Shown here: piece after piece, positions 1-10,393 of the stretch
Position numbering within the stretch: position 1 is the stretch's first letter
Layout: each line of letters opens with the position of its first letter
Source: Rhodopseudomonas sp.
Lineage (GTDB): Bacteria > Pseudomonadota > Alphaproteobacteria > Rhizobiales > Xanthobacteraceae
Assembly (NCBI GenBank): GCA_016124795.1
Contig: WGNB01000042.1
Span: forward strand, 1-64,000
DNA: 64,000 nt
Direction: 5' to 3'
Notes under the pieces: model-generated
What the model was told of the DNA's origin: nothing
Seen by the model: only the letters and a program-made list of their open reading frames with translations
Databases searched by the model: none
Translations under genes and position numbers: made by a program

Positions 1-227
1 CCGGCGTTACTTGCAGAGCCTATAGCGTCATCCTACGTATAGTGTCGAAGAGCAACTGGCGTACAAAATCATCTTCGTTTTCGACCGGGTGAGGCCTTCG
101 GGCATTCCGAAGGGCCTCGGGACTTTCAAGCGTCCCGCGACCGCTTACCCACCTTATCGGCACTGTCCGGCGATGCCGCATCTGCGGGTCCTCGAACAGG
201 GGCACAACAAAAAAGGACTGGAAGCCA

Positions 228-2666
228 ATGACCACCAAGCCACGACCCACGCTGCAGCCGGGCGACACCCGGGCTTATCCAGTTTTGCCACTGCGCGACA
301 TCGTGGTGTTCCCGCACATGATCGTTCCGCTCTTTGTCGGCCGTGAAAAGTCGATCAAGGCGCTGGAAGAGGTGATGCGCTCCGACACCTTCATCCTGCT
401 GGCGACGCAGAAGAATGCGTCCGACGACGATCCGGCCACCGACTCGATCTTCGAGGTCGGCACGCTGGCCAGCGTTCTGCAACTGCTCAAGCTGCCCGAC
501 GGCACCGTCAAGGTGCTGGTCGAAGGCGCGACCCGCGCCAAGGTGCTCAAGTACAATGAGCGCGAGGATTATTACGAAGCCGACGCCACCGCGCTTGCCG
601 ACGATCTCGGCGAGAAGGTTGAGGCCGAGGCGATGGCGCGTTCGGTCGTCACCGAATTCGAAAACTATGTGAAGCTGAACAAGAAGGTGTCGCCGGAAGT
701 CGTCGGCGTGATCCAGCAGATCGAGGATTACGCCAAGCTCGCCGACACCGTCGCCTCGCATCTGGCCGTCAAGATTCCGGACAAGCAGGACATCCTGGAG
801 ACGCCGTCCGTCACCCAGCGCCTGGAGAAGGTGCTCGGCCTGATGGAGAGCGAGATCTCGGTGTTGCAGGTCGAGAAGCGCATCCGGACCCGCGTCAAGC
901 GGCAGATGGAGAAGACCCAGCGCGAGTACTACCTCAACGAGCAGATGAAGGCGATCCAGAAGGAGCTTGGCGACGAGGAAGGCAAGGATGAACTTGCCGA
1001 GCTCGAAGACAAGATCAAGAAGACCAAGCTGTCGAAGGAAGCTCGCGAGAAGGCCACGCATGAGCTGAAGAAGCTGCGTCAGATGTCGCCGATGTCTGCC
1101 GAGGCGACGGTGGTGCGCAACTATCTCGACTGGCTGCTGTCGATCCCGTGGGGCAAGAAGAGCAAGGTCAAGAAGGACCTGGCGGCTGCCCAGACGCTGC
1201 TCGACACCGATCACTTCGGTCTGGAAAAGGTCAAGGAACGCATCGTCGAATATCTCGCCGTGCAGCAGCGTGCCAACAAGCTGACCGGTCCGATCCTGTG
1301 CCTCGTCGGCCCGCCCGGCGTCGGCAAGACCTCGCTCGGCAAGTCGATCGCCAAGGCGACCGGCCGTGAGTTCGTCCGTGTGTCGCTCGGCGGCGTGCGG
1401 GACGAGGCCGAGATCCGCGGTCACCGGCGGACCTACATCGGTTCGATGCCTGGCAAGATCATCCAGTCGATGCGCAAGGCCAAGACCTCGAACCCGCTGT
1501 TCCTGCTGGACGAGATCGACAAGATGGGCGCCGATTTCCGCGGCGATCCGTCGTCGGCTTTGCTCGAGGTGCTCGACCCCGAACAGAACGGCTCGTTCGC
1601 CGACCATTATCTGGAAGTCGAATACGACCTGTCGAACGTGATGTTCATCACGACCGCCAACACGCTGAATATCCCGGCGCCGTTGATGGATCGTATGGAG
1701 ATCATCCGGATCGCCGGCTACACCGAGGACGAGAAGCTCGAGATCGCGCGCAAGCATCTGATCCCGCACGCGGTCGCCAAGCACGGCCTCGAGATGAAGG
1801 AATGGTCGATCGACAATGACGGGCTGCTGCTGCTGATCCGCCGTTACACGCGGGAAGCGGGCGTCCGTAACCTCGAGCGCGAGATCTCGACCGTGATCCG
1901 CAAGGCGGTCAAGGAACTGACGCTCGACCCGAAGAAGAAGTCGATCGCGGTTACCGCCGCCAATCTGGCCGATTATCTGGGCGTGGCGAAGTATCGCTAC
2001 GGCGAGATCGAGTCCGAGGATCTGGTCGGCATGGTCACCGGTCTGGCCTGGACCGACGTGGGCGGCGAGCTGCTGACCATCGAAGGCATCATGATGCCGG
2101 GCAAGGGCAAGATGACCGTCACGGGCAATTTGCGTGACGTGATGAAGGAGTCGATTTCGGCGGCGGCGTCCTACGTCCGCTCGCGCGCGGTCGCCTTCGG
2201 CATCGAGCCGCCTTTGTTCGACAAGCGCGACATTCACGTGCACGTGCCGGAAGGCGCGACGCCGAAGGATGGACCGTCGGCCGGTGTGGCCATGGTCACG
2301 GCGATTGTCTCGGTGATGACCGGTATTCCGGTTCGCCGCGACGTGGCGATGACCGGCGAGATCACGCTGCGCGGCCGGGTGCTGCCGATCGGCGGCCTGA
2401 AGGAGAAGATGCTGGCAGCGGCGCGCGGCGGCATGAAGACGGTCTTGATCCCGGAGGAGAACGCCAAGGATCTGGTCGACATCTCCGACACGATCAAGAA
2501 GGGCCTGGAGATCATCCCGGTCAGCCGGATGGACGAGGTGATCAAGCACGCGCTGGTCCGTCCGCCGGTGGCGATCGAATGGGACGAGGCGAGCGCCAAG
2601 CTCGCCGCCACGGCGGCCAAGGATGCGGCCGCCGAGGAAGATGGCTCCGGCCTGACCGCGCACTGA
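228..2666 (+). CDS. lon: ATP-dependent endopeptidase Lon (La)
   Basis: Full-length ORF: N-terminal LON domain, Walker [11 protein letters not shown]-terminal protease motif [14 protein letters not shown]. Confidence 0.98.
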   Translation: MTTKPRPTLQPGDTRAYPVLPLRDIVVFPHMIVPLFVGREKSIKALEEVMRSDTFILLATQKNASDDDPATDSIFEVGTLASVLQLLKLPDGTVKVLVEGATRAKVLKYNEREDYYEADATALADDLGEKVEAEAMARSVVTEFENYVKLNKKVSPEVVGVIQQIEDYAKLADTVASHLAVKIPDKQDILETPSVTQRLEKVLGLMESEISVLQVEKRIRTRVKRQMEKTQREYYLNEQMKAIQKELGDEEGKDELAELEDKIKKTKLSKEAREKATHELKKLRQMSPMSAEATVVRNYLDWLLSIPWGKKSKVKKDLAAAQTLLDTDHFGLEKVKERIVEYLAVQQRANKLTGPILCLVGPPGVGKTSLGKSIAKATGREFVRVSLGGVRDEAEIRGHRRTYIGSMPGKIIQSMRKAKTSNPLFLLDEIDKMGADFRGDPSSALLEVLDPEQNGSFADHYLEVEYDLSNVMFITTANTLNIPAPLMDRMEIIRIAGYTEDEKLEIARKHLIPHAVAKHGLEMKEWSIDNDGLLLLIRRYTREAGVRNLEREISTVIRKAVKELTLDPKKKSIAVTAANLADYLGVAKYRYGEIESEDLVGMVTGLAWTDVGGELLTIEGIMMPGKGKMTVTGNLRDVMKESISAAASYVRSRAVAFGIEPPLFDKRDIHVHVPEGATPKDGPSAGVAMVTAIVSVMTGIPVRRDVAMTGEITLRGRVLPIGGLKEKMLAAARGGMKTVLIPEENAKDLVDISDTIKKGLEIIPVSRMDEVIKHALVRPPVAIEWDEASAKLAATAAKDAAAEEDGSGLTAH

Positions 2667-2690
2667 GCGGGACGGCTTTAACGCTATGGC

Positions 2691-2716
2691 AAAACGGCGC
2701 CGCAAGGCGCCGTTTT
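2691..2716 (+). terminator. Hairpin terminator after lon
   Basis: AAAACGGCGCC-GCAA-GGCGCCGTTTT, perfect 11-bp stem 25 nt after the lon stop codon. Confidence 0.8.
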
Positions 2717-2798
2717 CGCATTTTCGGGCGGGTTTAGGGCGTCGTTGTGCTTGCGTCCGGGCGCCGGATGGCGATAAATCCACACGGTTCGTTGGTTC

Positions 2799-2874
2799 GG
2801 GCGATTAGCTCAGTTGGTAGAGCGCCTCCTTTACACGGAGGATGTCGGCGGTTCGAGTCCGTCATCGCCCACCA
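2799..2874 (+). tRNA. tRNA-Val (anticodon TAC)
   Basis: GGGCGAT/ATCGCCC acceptor stem, anticodon stem-loop CCTCC-TTTACAC-GGAGG, GGTTCGAGTCC T-arm, encoded CCA. Confidence 0.96.
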
Positions 2875-2915
2875 GAATTTCGGGTCAGTCCCGACCCGGA
2901 AATCCGTCGACATCA

Positions 2916-3587
2916 ATGGCAACAACCAGCAAGCCGAAAACCAAGAAGGCGCGCAAAACGGCTTCCCGCGATGGCGCGCGCACCGCGCGCCGCCTGCTGG
3001 AGGCCGCGACCGCCGAGTTTTCGCGGCGCGGCTACGAAGGCGCGCGCATCGAGCGCATCATAGCCAAGGCCGGCTGCAATATGCGCATGCTGTATCACTA
3101 TTACGGCAGCAAGCAGAAGCTTTACCTGGCCGTGCTCGAGCGGATCTACGCCGACATTCGCGAAAAGGAACAGCAGCTGGCGCTCGATCACCTCGCGCCG
3201 CTCGAAGGCATCACCGCTCTAGTCGACTTCACCTATTCGCACTTCGCCGAGAACAAGGACTTCGTCCAGATCACGCTGAATGAAAACGTCGAGCGCGGCG
3301 TCCATCTCGCCCGCTTGCACAGCGTGCAGGAGAAGTCGTCGCCATTGCTGGCGCAGATCACGACGCTGTTGAAGCGCGGTCGCGACGACGGCGTCTTTCG
3401 CGATGGCGTCGACGCATTGCAGCTTTACGTATCGATCGTCGCGTTATCCTGCCACCATATCAACAACGTCTACACTTTGTCGCTGACCTTCGGTACAGAC
3501 CTCGGATCGGAAAGCTGGCGCAAGGAGCGGCGCGGCCATGTCAGGCAGATGATCCTGTCTTACCTGACGGATATGCGGTCCGTTTAG
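2916..3587 (+). CDS. TetR/AcrR family transcriptional regulator
   Basis: N-terminal HTH RRLLEAATAEFSRRGYEGARIERIIAKAGCNMRMLYHYYGSKQKLY; start trimmed from track ORF 2814, which overlaps the tRNA. Confidence 0.9.
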   Translation: MATTSKPKTKKARKTASRDGARTARRLLEAATAEFSRRGYEGARIERIIAKAGCNMRMLYHYYGSKQKLYLAVLERIYADIREKEQQLALDHLAPLEGITALVDFTYSHFAENKDFVQITLNENVERGVHLARLHSVQEKSSPLLAQITTLLKRGRDDGVFRDGVDALQLYVSIVALSCHHINNVYTLSLTFGTDLGSESWRKERRGHVRQMILSYLTDMRSV

Positions 3588-4804
3588 AGCGGCGCCATCG
3601 ACGGAACGCGGTCGATCATCGATTGAATGACCCTGGCCATGGCGATGGTCTTGCGATCGGAGCCGGGGCGGCCGGCGAGCATGACGGCCAGCGGCAGGCC
3701 GTCGCCGTTCAACTCACCGGGCACAGTTACCAGCGGACCATGAAAGGCGGTCCACGGCGTCTGGTAACTCTGGTCGCCGGTGGTCGCAAAGCCGCGCGGC
3801 GCGGCGCTCGGCGTCGGCTGCAGGATGACGGCGTCGAAGTCTTTCAACTGGTCCCAGGCCTGCTGGCGGGCTGCCGTCAACCGTTGCGCGGCCGCGACGG
3901 CATCGGATTCGATCAGAGTGGCGGCGAACAGCAGCGCATCGTGAAACAGGGGTTTGAGAAGGTTGGCGTGGCTCTTTAGCAGGCTGCCATGCGCGGCGTA
4001 GGCTTCCCACAACATCACGGTTCGATGGTCCTGGATCACCGCTGCGAAATCGATGTCGAATTTCGCGCGTTCGACGAAGATCCCGGCGCGGGTCAACTTG
4101 GCAATCGTCCGGTGGTGGAAATCCCTTACGTCGGCGGAACTGTTGGCGCTGTATCGATCCGGCAGGTAGGCGAGTTTCATCCTGCCTGCCGGCTCGCCGT
4201 TGGCAAGGCTGGGTAAAGCCGCCATCACGGCGAGCGCTTGCGCTGCCAAGCCGACATGACGCGCCATAACGCCCGGCGTATCGAAGGAAGGCGATAGCGG
4301 CACAACGCCGTCGGTTGGCAGCAGGCCGTAGCTCGGTTTGATGGCCGCGACCCCGCAATAGGCGGCGGGCCGGCACAGCGAGCCGGCGGTCTGGGTGCCG
4401 AGCGCGACGGGGACCATACCGGCCGCCACCGCCGCGGCGCTGCCGCTGCTGGATCCGCCCGGACTGTGCATGAGAGCGTAAGGATTGCGCGTCGCAGCGG
4501 GATCGACAAAGGCAAATTCGGTCGTCACGGTTTTGCCCAAGGGGATGAAGTCGGCGTTGCGTAACCGGCGGACAATGGTTGCGTCGGCGGACGCCGGCGT
4601 GATGTCGCGTCTCGTCTCCGATCCGGCGCGCGTCCGCATCCCGCAGACATCGATGACATCTTTGACGCCGAGAAAGGTGCCGTTCCTCGCGACGGCCAAT
4701 GGGTCGATATAGGCCCAGGCGCCGACCTTGGATTCCCATGATTGGATGGCGGCGCGATGGTTGGGGCCTGTCGCAGGCTCCGGCACTTGGCGGTTTTCCG
4801 TCAT
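3584..4804 (-). CDS. Amidase (amidase signature family)
   Basis: Signature region SPGGSSSGSAAAVAAGMVPVALGTQTAGS. Confidence 0.9.
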   Translation of the reverse strand: MTENRQVPEPATGPNHRAAIQSWESKVGAWAYIDPLAVARNGTFLGVKDVIDVCGMRTRAGSETRRDITPASADATIVRRLRNADFIPLGKTVTTEFAFVDPAATRNPYALMHSPGGSSSGSAAAVAAGMVPVALGTQTAGSLCRPAAYCGVAAIKPSYGLLPTDGVVPLSPSFDTPGVMARHVGLAAQALAVMAALPSLANGEPAGRMKLAYLPDRYSANSSADVRDFHHRTIAKLTRAGIFVERAKFDIDFAAVIQDHRTVMLWEAYAAHGSLLKSHANLLKPLFHDALLFAATLIESDAVAAAQRLTAARQQAWDQLKDFDAVILQPTPSAAPRGFATTGDQSYQTPWTAFHGPLVTVPGELNGDGLPLAVMLAGRPGSDRKTIAMARVIQSMIDRVPSMAPL

Positions 4805-5007
4805 GCGTGGCCCATGGGCTGTGCCCTTGCCACATTATGCGGCGGAGCGGGCCTGAAGCTGGCGTCGATTTGGGCAACCGCCCGAACCGCTTGAGCGGGC
4901 CGTCTCCGCGCAAATGCCGGCACCTCGGACGACATTGTCTGAATCTCGCGGTCGATCAATTCGTTAGGTCGTGAATTCGCGGTCATGACGCCTCTTGGCA
5001 TGCATCT

Positions 5008-5029
5008 TGTAAGTAAGAATATACTTACA
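5008..5029. promoter_or_regulatory. Palindromic candidate operator in amidase/SBP divergent promoter
   Basis: TGTAAGTA-AGAATA-TACTTACA, perfect 8-bp inverted repeat in an AT-rich patch. Confidence 0.6.
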
Positions 5030-5064
5030 TAAGCTGCCAACGCATTGCAACGGAGGATCGGACG

Positions 5065-6681
5065 ATGAACCGCAGGCGATTTCTGACCCAGACAGCTCTT
5101 ATCGGCTCAAGCGCGATAGTGCCGTGGCTGAAATACATTCCGGCCGAAGCGGCGACGCCGGGCAATACCTTGGTGCTGGTGGCGGAGGACGGGCCCAATG
5201 GCCTCGATCCGCAGGGGGCGGCGACGTCGCGGCCGGTCTTCGGCGTCGCCTTTAACGTCTATGACCGCCTGATCACTCATGGCCGCAAGAAGCGGCCGGA
5301 CGGTTCGCTGACCTACGATTACAGCACCTTCGAACCGGAACTCGCGGAATCCTGGACGGTGTCGCCGGACGGCAAGACCTTCACCTTCAGACTGCGCCGT
5401 GATGCCAGATTCCATGATGGAACGCCGGTCACCGCCGAAGACGTGAAGTGGTCGTTCGATCGCGTTGTATCGGTGGGCGGCTTCCCGAGTGCACAGATGA
5501 GTTCGGGAGCGATGAAGAAGCCGGAGCAGTTCACCGTCGTCGATCCGCACACATTCCGGATTGAGATTCCGGCCAAGAACAAGTTGACGCTTCCCAATCT
5601 CACGACTCCGGTGGCCGTGATCTATAATTCGAAAGTCGCCAAGGCCCATGCCACCGAGAAGGATCCCTGGGCACGCGACTATCTCAAGATCACGGCGGCC
5701 GGCGGCGGCGCCTTTAAGGTCGCGGAATGGCAGTCCGGGCAGCAGATCGTTTATGCCCGTTTCGATGGCTGGAAGAGCGGCCCGCGTCCCGCCTTGGAGC
5801 GCGTGGTCATGCGCCAGGTCCCCAATGCCGGAAATCGCCGCGCGATGCTCGAACGCGGCGACACCGATATGGTCTATGGCCTTAATCCCAAGGATGCCAG
5901 CGAACTGGCGGCCGCCGGCGCGATGAAAGTAGTCGGCACGCCGATCGAGAACAGCATGTGGTATCTCGGTATGAACGTCACCAAGCCGCCGTTCAACAAC
6001 GTGCGCCTGCGCCAGGCCATCGCCTATGCCGTGCCTTATGAAAAAATCATGCAAATCGCGACCTATGGCCGATCTCGCCCGCTATTCGGCGCGACCAAGC
6101 CGATCGATGCAACCTGGCCACAGCCATTTCCTTACAAGACCGACATGGCCAAGGCGAAGGCGTTGCTCGCCGAATCCGGGGCCGGCGGTACTCTCAGCGT
6201 TCCGTTTTATTACAACACCGGGGCAGGGACGCTCATGGAGCCTACCGCCATCCTGATCGCTGAAAGTCTCGGCCGACTCGGCATCAAGACCACGATCGAA
6301 AAGATCCCCGGTTCGGTCTGGACCGCCAAGCTGCTGGAAAAATCCATGCCGCTTTATCTCAATACATTCGGCGGCTGGCTGAATTACCCGGAGTATTTCT
6401 TCTACTTCTGCTACCACGGCGCCAACCGGCTGTTCAACACGATGGGCTACAAGAACCCGGCCATGGACAAGCTGATTGATGCCGCCGCGGTTGAGACCGA
6501 TCCGGCTAAATATGCCGATGATGTCAAGGGTTTCGTCAAGATGGCGATCGATGATGTGCCACGGGTGCCGTTGTTCCAGGAATATCTCGAAGTGGCCATG
6601 GCGAAATCGGTCGACGGTTATACGTACTGGTATCATCGCCAGTTCGACGCCCGGCCGATTTCGAAATCATCCAAGGTTTAA
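5065..6681 (+). CDS. ABC transporter substrate-binding protein (family 5, peptide/nickel type)
   Basis: Tat-like signal MNRRRFLTQTALIGSSAI; SBP_bac_5 pattern LAESWTVSPDGKTFTFRLRRDARFHDGTPVTAEDVKWSFDR. Confidence 0.92.
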   Translation: MNRRRFLTQTALIGSSAIVPWLKYIPAEAATPGNTLVLVAEDGPNGLDPQGAATSRPVFGVAFNVYDRLITHGRKKRPDGSLTYDYSTFEPELAESWTVSPDGKTFTFRLRRDARFHDGTPVTAEDVKWSFDRVVSVGGFPSAQMSSGAMKKPEQFTVVDPHTFRIEIPAKNKLTLPNLTTPVAVIYNSKVAKAHATEKDPWARDYLKITAAGGGAFKVAEWQSGQQIVYARFDGWKSGPRPALERVVMRQVPNAGNRRAMLERGDTDMVYGLNPKDASELAAAGAMKVVGTPIENSMWYLGMNVTKPPFNNVRLRQAIAYAVPYEKIMQIATYGRSRPLFGATKPIDATWPQPFPYKTDMAKAKALLAESGAGGTLSVPFYYNTGAGTLMEPTAILIAESLGRLGIKTTIEKIPGSVWTAKLLEKSMPLYLNTFGGWLNYPEYFFYFCYHGANRLFNTMGYKNPAMDKLIDAAAVETDPAKYADDVKGFVKMAIDDVPRVPLFQEYLEVAMAKSVDGYTYWYHRQFDARPISKSSKV

Positions 6682-6733
6682 GCGGAGCGGGGGACGGTCG
6701 ATCGATGCGGCCGTTCCCCGCGCAGGGGGCTGA

Positions 6734-7207
6734 ATGACAGAGGATATTTTTGACAAGCGCGTGGCGGCTCTCGGGCTGGTGCTGCCCGCGGTTCCGAAAC
6801 CGATCGCGAATTTCCTTCCGTTTCGTCGGGAGGGTTCTACGATCTATCTCGCCGGCCAGGTGTGCGAACTTGAAGGCGAGGTGGTCTATCGCGGCAAGGT
6901 TGGTCGGGACTTTGACCTTGCAACCGGGCAAGCCGCGGCCCGGATCTGCGCGCTGAATCTGCTCGCCGCGTTGCGGCTGGCCTGCGGCGGTTCGTTCGGG
7001 CCAGTCAAGGCCTGTATCCGGCTTGGCGGCTTCGTGAATTGCACGCCTGATTTCGAGCAGGCGCCACAGGTGATCAACGGCGCGTCGGATCTATTCGGCG
7101 AGATTTTCGGCGAGGCCGGGCTTCATGCCCGCACCGCCATCGGGGTTGCGGCCTTGCCCCGTGGCGCGGCGGTCGAGGTTGATGCCTTCGTGGCGGTCAA
7201 AAGCTAG
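6734..7207 (+). CDS. RidA/YjgF-like family protein
   Basis: Reading of YjgF-like fold: YLAGQVCELEGEVVYRGKVGRDFDLATGQAAARICALNLLAAL. Confidence 0.8.
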   Translation: MTEDIFDKRVAALGLVLPAVPKPIANFLPFRREGSTIYLAGQVCELEGEVVYRGKVGRDFDLATGQAAARICALNLLAALRLACGGSFGPVKACIRLGGFVNCTPDFEQAPQVINGASDLFGEIFGEAGLHARTAIGVAALPRGAAVEVDAFVAVKS

Positions 7208-7288
7208 CGACGCTGACAGGACCGGAACACCAACGGACGACAGAGGCCTTGCTGTCGAAGATGGGCCTTGCCGCGGACGCCGATGGGG

Positions 7289-8542
7289 CTATGCCCGCTC
7301 TTCCCACAGCGCGGCCAGATGCACGATGGTGCGCACGGCCGCTTCCATGTCCTGCACCGACACCCATTCCAGCGTGGAATGGAAGGCGTGTTCGCCGGCG
7401 AAGATGTTCGGGCAGGGCAGCCCCATGAAGGACAGTCGCGAGCCGTCGGTGCCGCCGCGAATGCTGCCTTTCACCGGCGACAGACCCGCGCGGCGCACCG
7501 CCTCCAGCGCGTTGTCGACCACTTGCGGGTAACGGTCGAGCACGTCCTTCATGTTGCGGTATTGGTGGGTGACTTCCAGCCGATACGTCGAGCGCGGATA
7601 ATCGCGCATGACCTCTTTGACGGTTGCATCGAGCAGCGCGGCCTTGTCGCGCAAACCCTGCTCGGTGAAATCGCGGAGGATGAATTTCAATGTCGCCTGA
7701 CCGAGCGCGGCATTGACGCCATGCGGATGGATGAAGCCCTCCTGGCCTTCGGTCGTTTCCGGTGAGCAGGTATTTTTCGGCAGGGCATCAATAATGCGGG
7801 CGGCGATCTTGATGGCGTTTTCCATTGCGCCTTTGGCAAAGCCGGGATGGGCGCTGACGCCATCGATGACGACGGTCGCGGCATCGGCCGAAAACGTCTC
7901 GTTCTCGACATGGCCTGCGGTCTCGCCGTCGATGGTATAAGCGAAGTCGGCGCCCAGTCGTTTCAGGTCGGCCTTGTCGACGCCGCGGCCGATTTCCTCA
8001 TCCGGCGTAAACAACACCTTGATCGCGCCGTGCTTGATCTCAGGGTGGGCGGCGAGGAAACGCATGGCGTCGACGATCTCGGCGAGCCCTGCCTTGTTGT
8101 CGGCGCCGAGCAGCGTGGTGCCGTCCGAGGTGACGATGTCGTTGCCGATCTGGGTGGCGAGCGCGGGATGCTCGGCGGCGCGGATGATCTGGCTGCGATC
8201 GCCGGGCAACACGATATCGCCGCCGGCATAGCCACGCACGATCTGCGGCTTCACGCCGGCGCCCGTGCAATCCGGCGAGGTGTCCATGTGCGAGCAGAAG
8301 CAGATCGCCGGCACCGTCTTTCCGGTATTGGCCGGCAAGGTGGCATAGACATAACCGTTGTCGTCAACCGCGGCATCGGTCAGTCCGATGTCGTGTAACT
8401 CAGTCACCAGCAGACGGCCGAGGTTCTTCTGCTTTTCCGTCGACGGGCATGTCGGCGAGTCCGGGTCGGACTGGGTGTCGATTGCGACATAGCGCAGGAA
8501 GCGTTCGAGGACGGTGTAGTCGAATTCAAATGGCGATGGCAC
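7289..8542 (-). CDS. pepT: Peptidase T (M20 tripeptidase)
   Basis: M20 motifs CFCSHMDTSPD, LLGADNKAGLAEI, FTPDEEIGRGVD. Confidence 0.93.
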   Translation of the reverse strand: MPSPFEFDYTVLERFLRYVAIDTQSDPDSPTCPSTEKQKNLGRLLVTELHDIGLTDAAVDDNGYVYATLPANTGKTVPAICFCSHMDTSPDCTGAGVKPQIVRGYAGGDIVLPGDRSQIIRAAEHPALATQIGNDIVTSDGTTLLGADNKAGLAEIVDAMRFLAAHPEIKHGAIKVLFTPDEEIGRGVDKADLKRLGADFAYTIDGETAGHVENETFSADAATVVIDGVSAHPGFAKGAMENAIKIAARIIDALPKNTCSPETTEGQEGFIHPHGVNAALGQATLKFILRDFTEQGLRDKAALLDATVKEVMRDYPRSTYRLEVTHQYRNMKDVLDRYPQVVDNALEAVRRAGLSPVKGSIRGGTDGSRLSFMGLPCPNIFAGEHAFHSTLEWVSVQDMEAAVRTIVHLAALWEERA

Positions 8543-8665
8543 GTTGGGTCTCGATCCGGCTTGGGGCGATGATTGGCGGCACCGCCTTTTACAGCGCCAA
8601 AGCCGCCGGTTGGAGTCCGCCGCCCGGAGGACGGCATCCGCGTTATCGCGCAGCGCCGTGGCGGA

Positions 8666-9355
8666 TCACGGGCCGGGCGGGGCCAGCATTCCGGCCGACA
8701 GAAAGCGCACGAGTGCGTCGATCACCGCGGCCGGGTCCGACGTATCGGCGCCGCCCTCCGACACCCGACGCAGCCGATAGCCGCGCGACGGATCCAGCAG
8801 AATGTGAATGAGCGCGCCGACCATGAAGTCGAAGCGCCAATACATGGTGGCGCGGTCGAAGTCGGGCAGGGCGGCGACCAGGGCGTCGACAAAGCGCGCC
8901 GCGACGCGGTCGGTCTGTTCCGACATCACTTCATCGACGAAGGGCTGGCGCAAGGCAAAGGTCAGCACCAGAACACGCGCATAATGCCGTTCCGGGCCGA
9001 CGCCGCCCAGACAGGCGCGCACCGTCGGTTCGACCATCGCCCGCACGACATCTTCGTGCCTGAGCGGCGCGCCGGAGGCTTCCAGCGCATCGAGCGCGGC
9101 GAGACGCTGTTCGTTCAGCGGCGCCACCACGGTCCGGATCGCCTGCTTAATCAGGCTCTCCTTGGCGCCGAAATAGTAGCTGATGGACGCCGGATTGGCG
9201 GCGGCATGTTCCGCGATATCGCGAACCGTGACCTCGCTGAAGCCGCGCTGGGCAAACAGCGTAATGGCGCTTTCCAGAATTCGGGCATCGGTGCCGGTTT
9301 CCGACCGTTCCCGTAAGGGCGGTCCTGACAGCACGGAGGATTTGGGCATTTTCAC
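8666..9355 (-). CDS. TetR family transcriptional regulator
   Basis: HTH ARILESAITLFAQRGFSEVTVRDIAEHAAANPASISYYFGAKESLI. Confidence 0.9.
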   Translation of the reverse strand: MKMPKSSVLSGPPLRERSETGTDARILESAITLFAQRGFSEVTVRDIAEHAAANPASISYYFGAKESLIKQAIRTVVAPLNEQRLAALDALEASGAPLRHEDVVRAMVEPTVRACLGGVGPERHYARVLVLTFALRQPFVDEVMSEQTDRVAARFVDALVAALPDFDRATMYWRFDFMVGALIHILLDPSRGYRLRRVSEGGADTSDPAAVIDALVRFLSAGMLAPPGP

Positions 9356-9398
9356 TTTCCGTTCGCGGTTCGCGGCATTGACAAAGAATACCTAAAAT

Positions 9399-9415
9399 GT
9401 TTGTTTTAAACAAAC
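9399..9415. promoter_or_regulatory. Palindromic candidate TetR operator
   Basis: GTTTGTTT-T-AAACAAAC, perfect 8-bp inverted repeat between divergent tetR and deacetylase; degenerate second element AAACAAATGTTTG just downstream. Confidence 0.65.
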
Positions 9416-9450
9416 GTATAAAACAAATGTTTGAAAAGGGACGGACCAGG

Positions 9451-10362
9451 ATGGCGACACTCTCCCCGATGGCGCAGGCTTCTGCGGGCGGTTTGCAAGC
9501 CGGCGCGAGGCAGCGCCTGGCGCGCAGCAAAGCACCTGCCGGGTGGCCGGAAGCGGCGCCGATCGCATTATCGGTCAGTGTCATGCTGGAGGGCTGGACG
9601 GACGACGCCGCGCCCGGCATTGGCCCGATGGGTAATCCGCTGCGGGCCGGCGTCTACGACAGTCAGGCCAAATCCTGGGCCGACTATGGCGCGCGGACCG
9701 GGGCCTGGCGGCTGCTCGACATTCTCGACGACACCGGCGTCAAGGCGGTGTTCTACATCAGTGGCGTCCTGGCAGCGCGCTTCCCCGAGCTGATGCAGGC
9801 GATCGTGGCGCAGGGCCACGTCGTTGCGGCGCATGCCTGGTCGCAGCACATCATCCCGGCCTATCAGACCCGCGATGAGGAGCAGGCCGATCTGCGCCGG
9901 TGCGTTGCCGCGCTTGAAGCCGCGACCGGCACGAAGCCGATGGGCTGGATCAGTCCGCGCGCGACACCCAGCCTGAATACCGCCGAGCTGCTGGCCGAGG
10001 AAGGCATGGCCTGGATCGCCGATGCCTTCGATCGGGATTTGCCGTATCGCCTCGACACGCCACGCGGGCCGATCACCGCCATTCCGTTCACCACCGAGGT
10101 CAACGATTTCCCGCTGGTCATTCGTTACGGCAACGAACCGGAGGCTTTCGTGCGCGCGCTGACATCAATCCTGGAAGGGTGGCCGGAGATCGGCAGTCCG
10201 CCGGCCTGCCTCGATCTCACAGCGCATGCTCACGTCTTCGGCCGTCCGGCTGGCGCAATGGCCTTCAAGGCGGCGATCCGGCGTGCGCAGCAAAGCGCGC
10301 TCACCTTCATGACCGATCACTCCCAACTGGCGCAGTGGCACGCCGCCGCCGGCGCGCCCTGA
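9451..10362 (+). CDS. Polysaccharide deacetylase (NodB-like/PuuE-like) family protein
   Basis: Deacetylase-like GVKAVFYISGVLAARFPELMQAIVAQGHVVAAHAWSQH; start moved to ATG 9451 because track start 9397 overlaps the operator. Confidence 0.82.
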   Translation: MATLSPMAQASAGGLQAGARQRLARSKAPAGWPEAAPIALSVSVMLEGWTDDAAPGIGPMGNPLRAGVYDSQAKSWADYGARTGAWRLLDILDDTGVKAVFYISGVLAARFPELMQAIVAQGHVVAAHAWSQHIIPAYQTRDEEQADLRRCVAALEAATGTKPMGWISPRATPSLNTAELLAEEGMAWIADAFDRDLPYRLDTPRGPITAIPFTTEVNDFPLVIRYGNEPEAFVRALTSILEGWPEIGSPPACLDLTAHAHVFGRPAGAMAFKAAIRRAQQSALTFMTDHSQLAQWHAAAGAP

Positions 10363-10393
10363 TCCGACTTTCACGCTTTGGAGAACCGACACC

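Noticed and set aside
126-2783. 885-aa minus-strand ORF opposite lon
   Set aside because: Low-complexity Arg/His/Asp/Leu-rich translation that is the antisense shadow of a clear lon gene; typical high-GC artefact.
2814-2915. Track ORF start for TetR inside tRNA-Val
   Set aside because: The tRNA is unambiguous; a normal TetR N-terminus starts at ATG 2916.
4990-5014. Possible sigma54 -24/-12 element (TTGGCATGCATCTTGTA)
   Set aside because: Deviates from consensus at conserved positions, including the -12 GC; not convincing.
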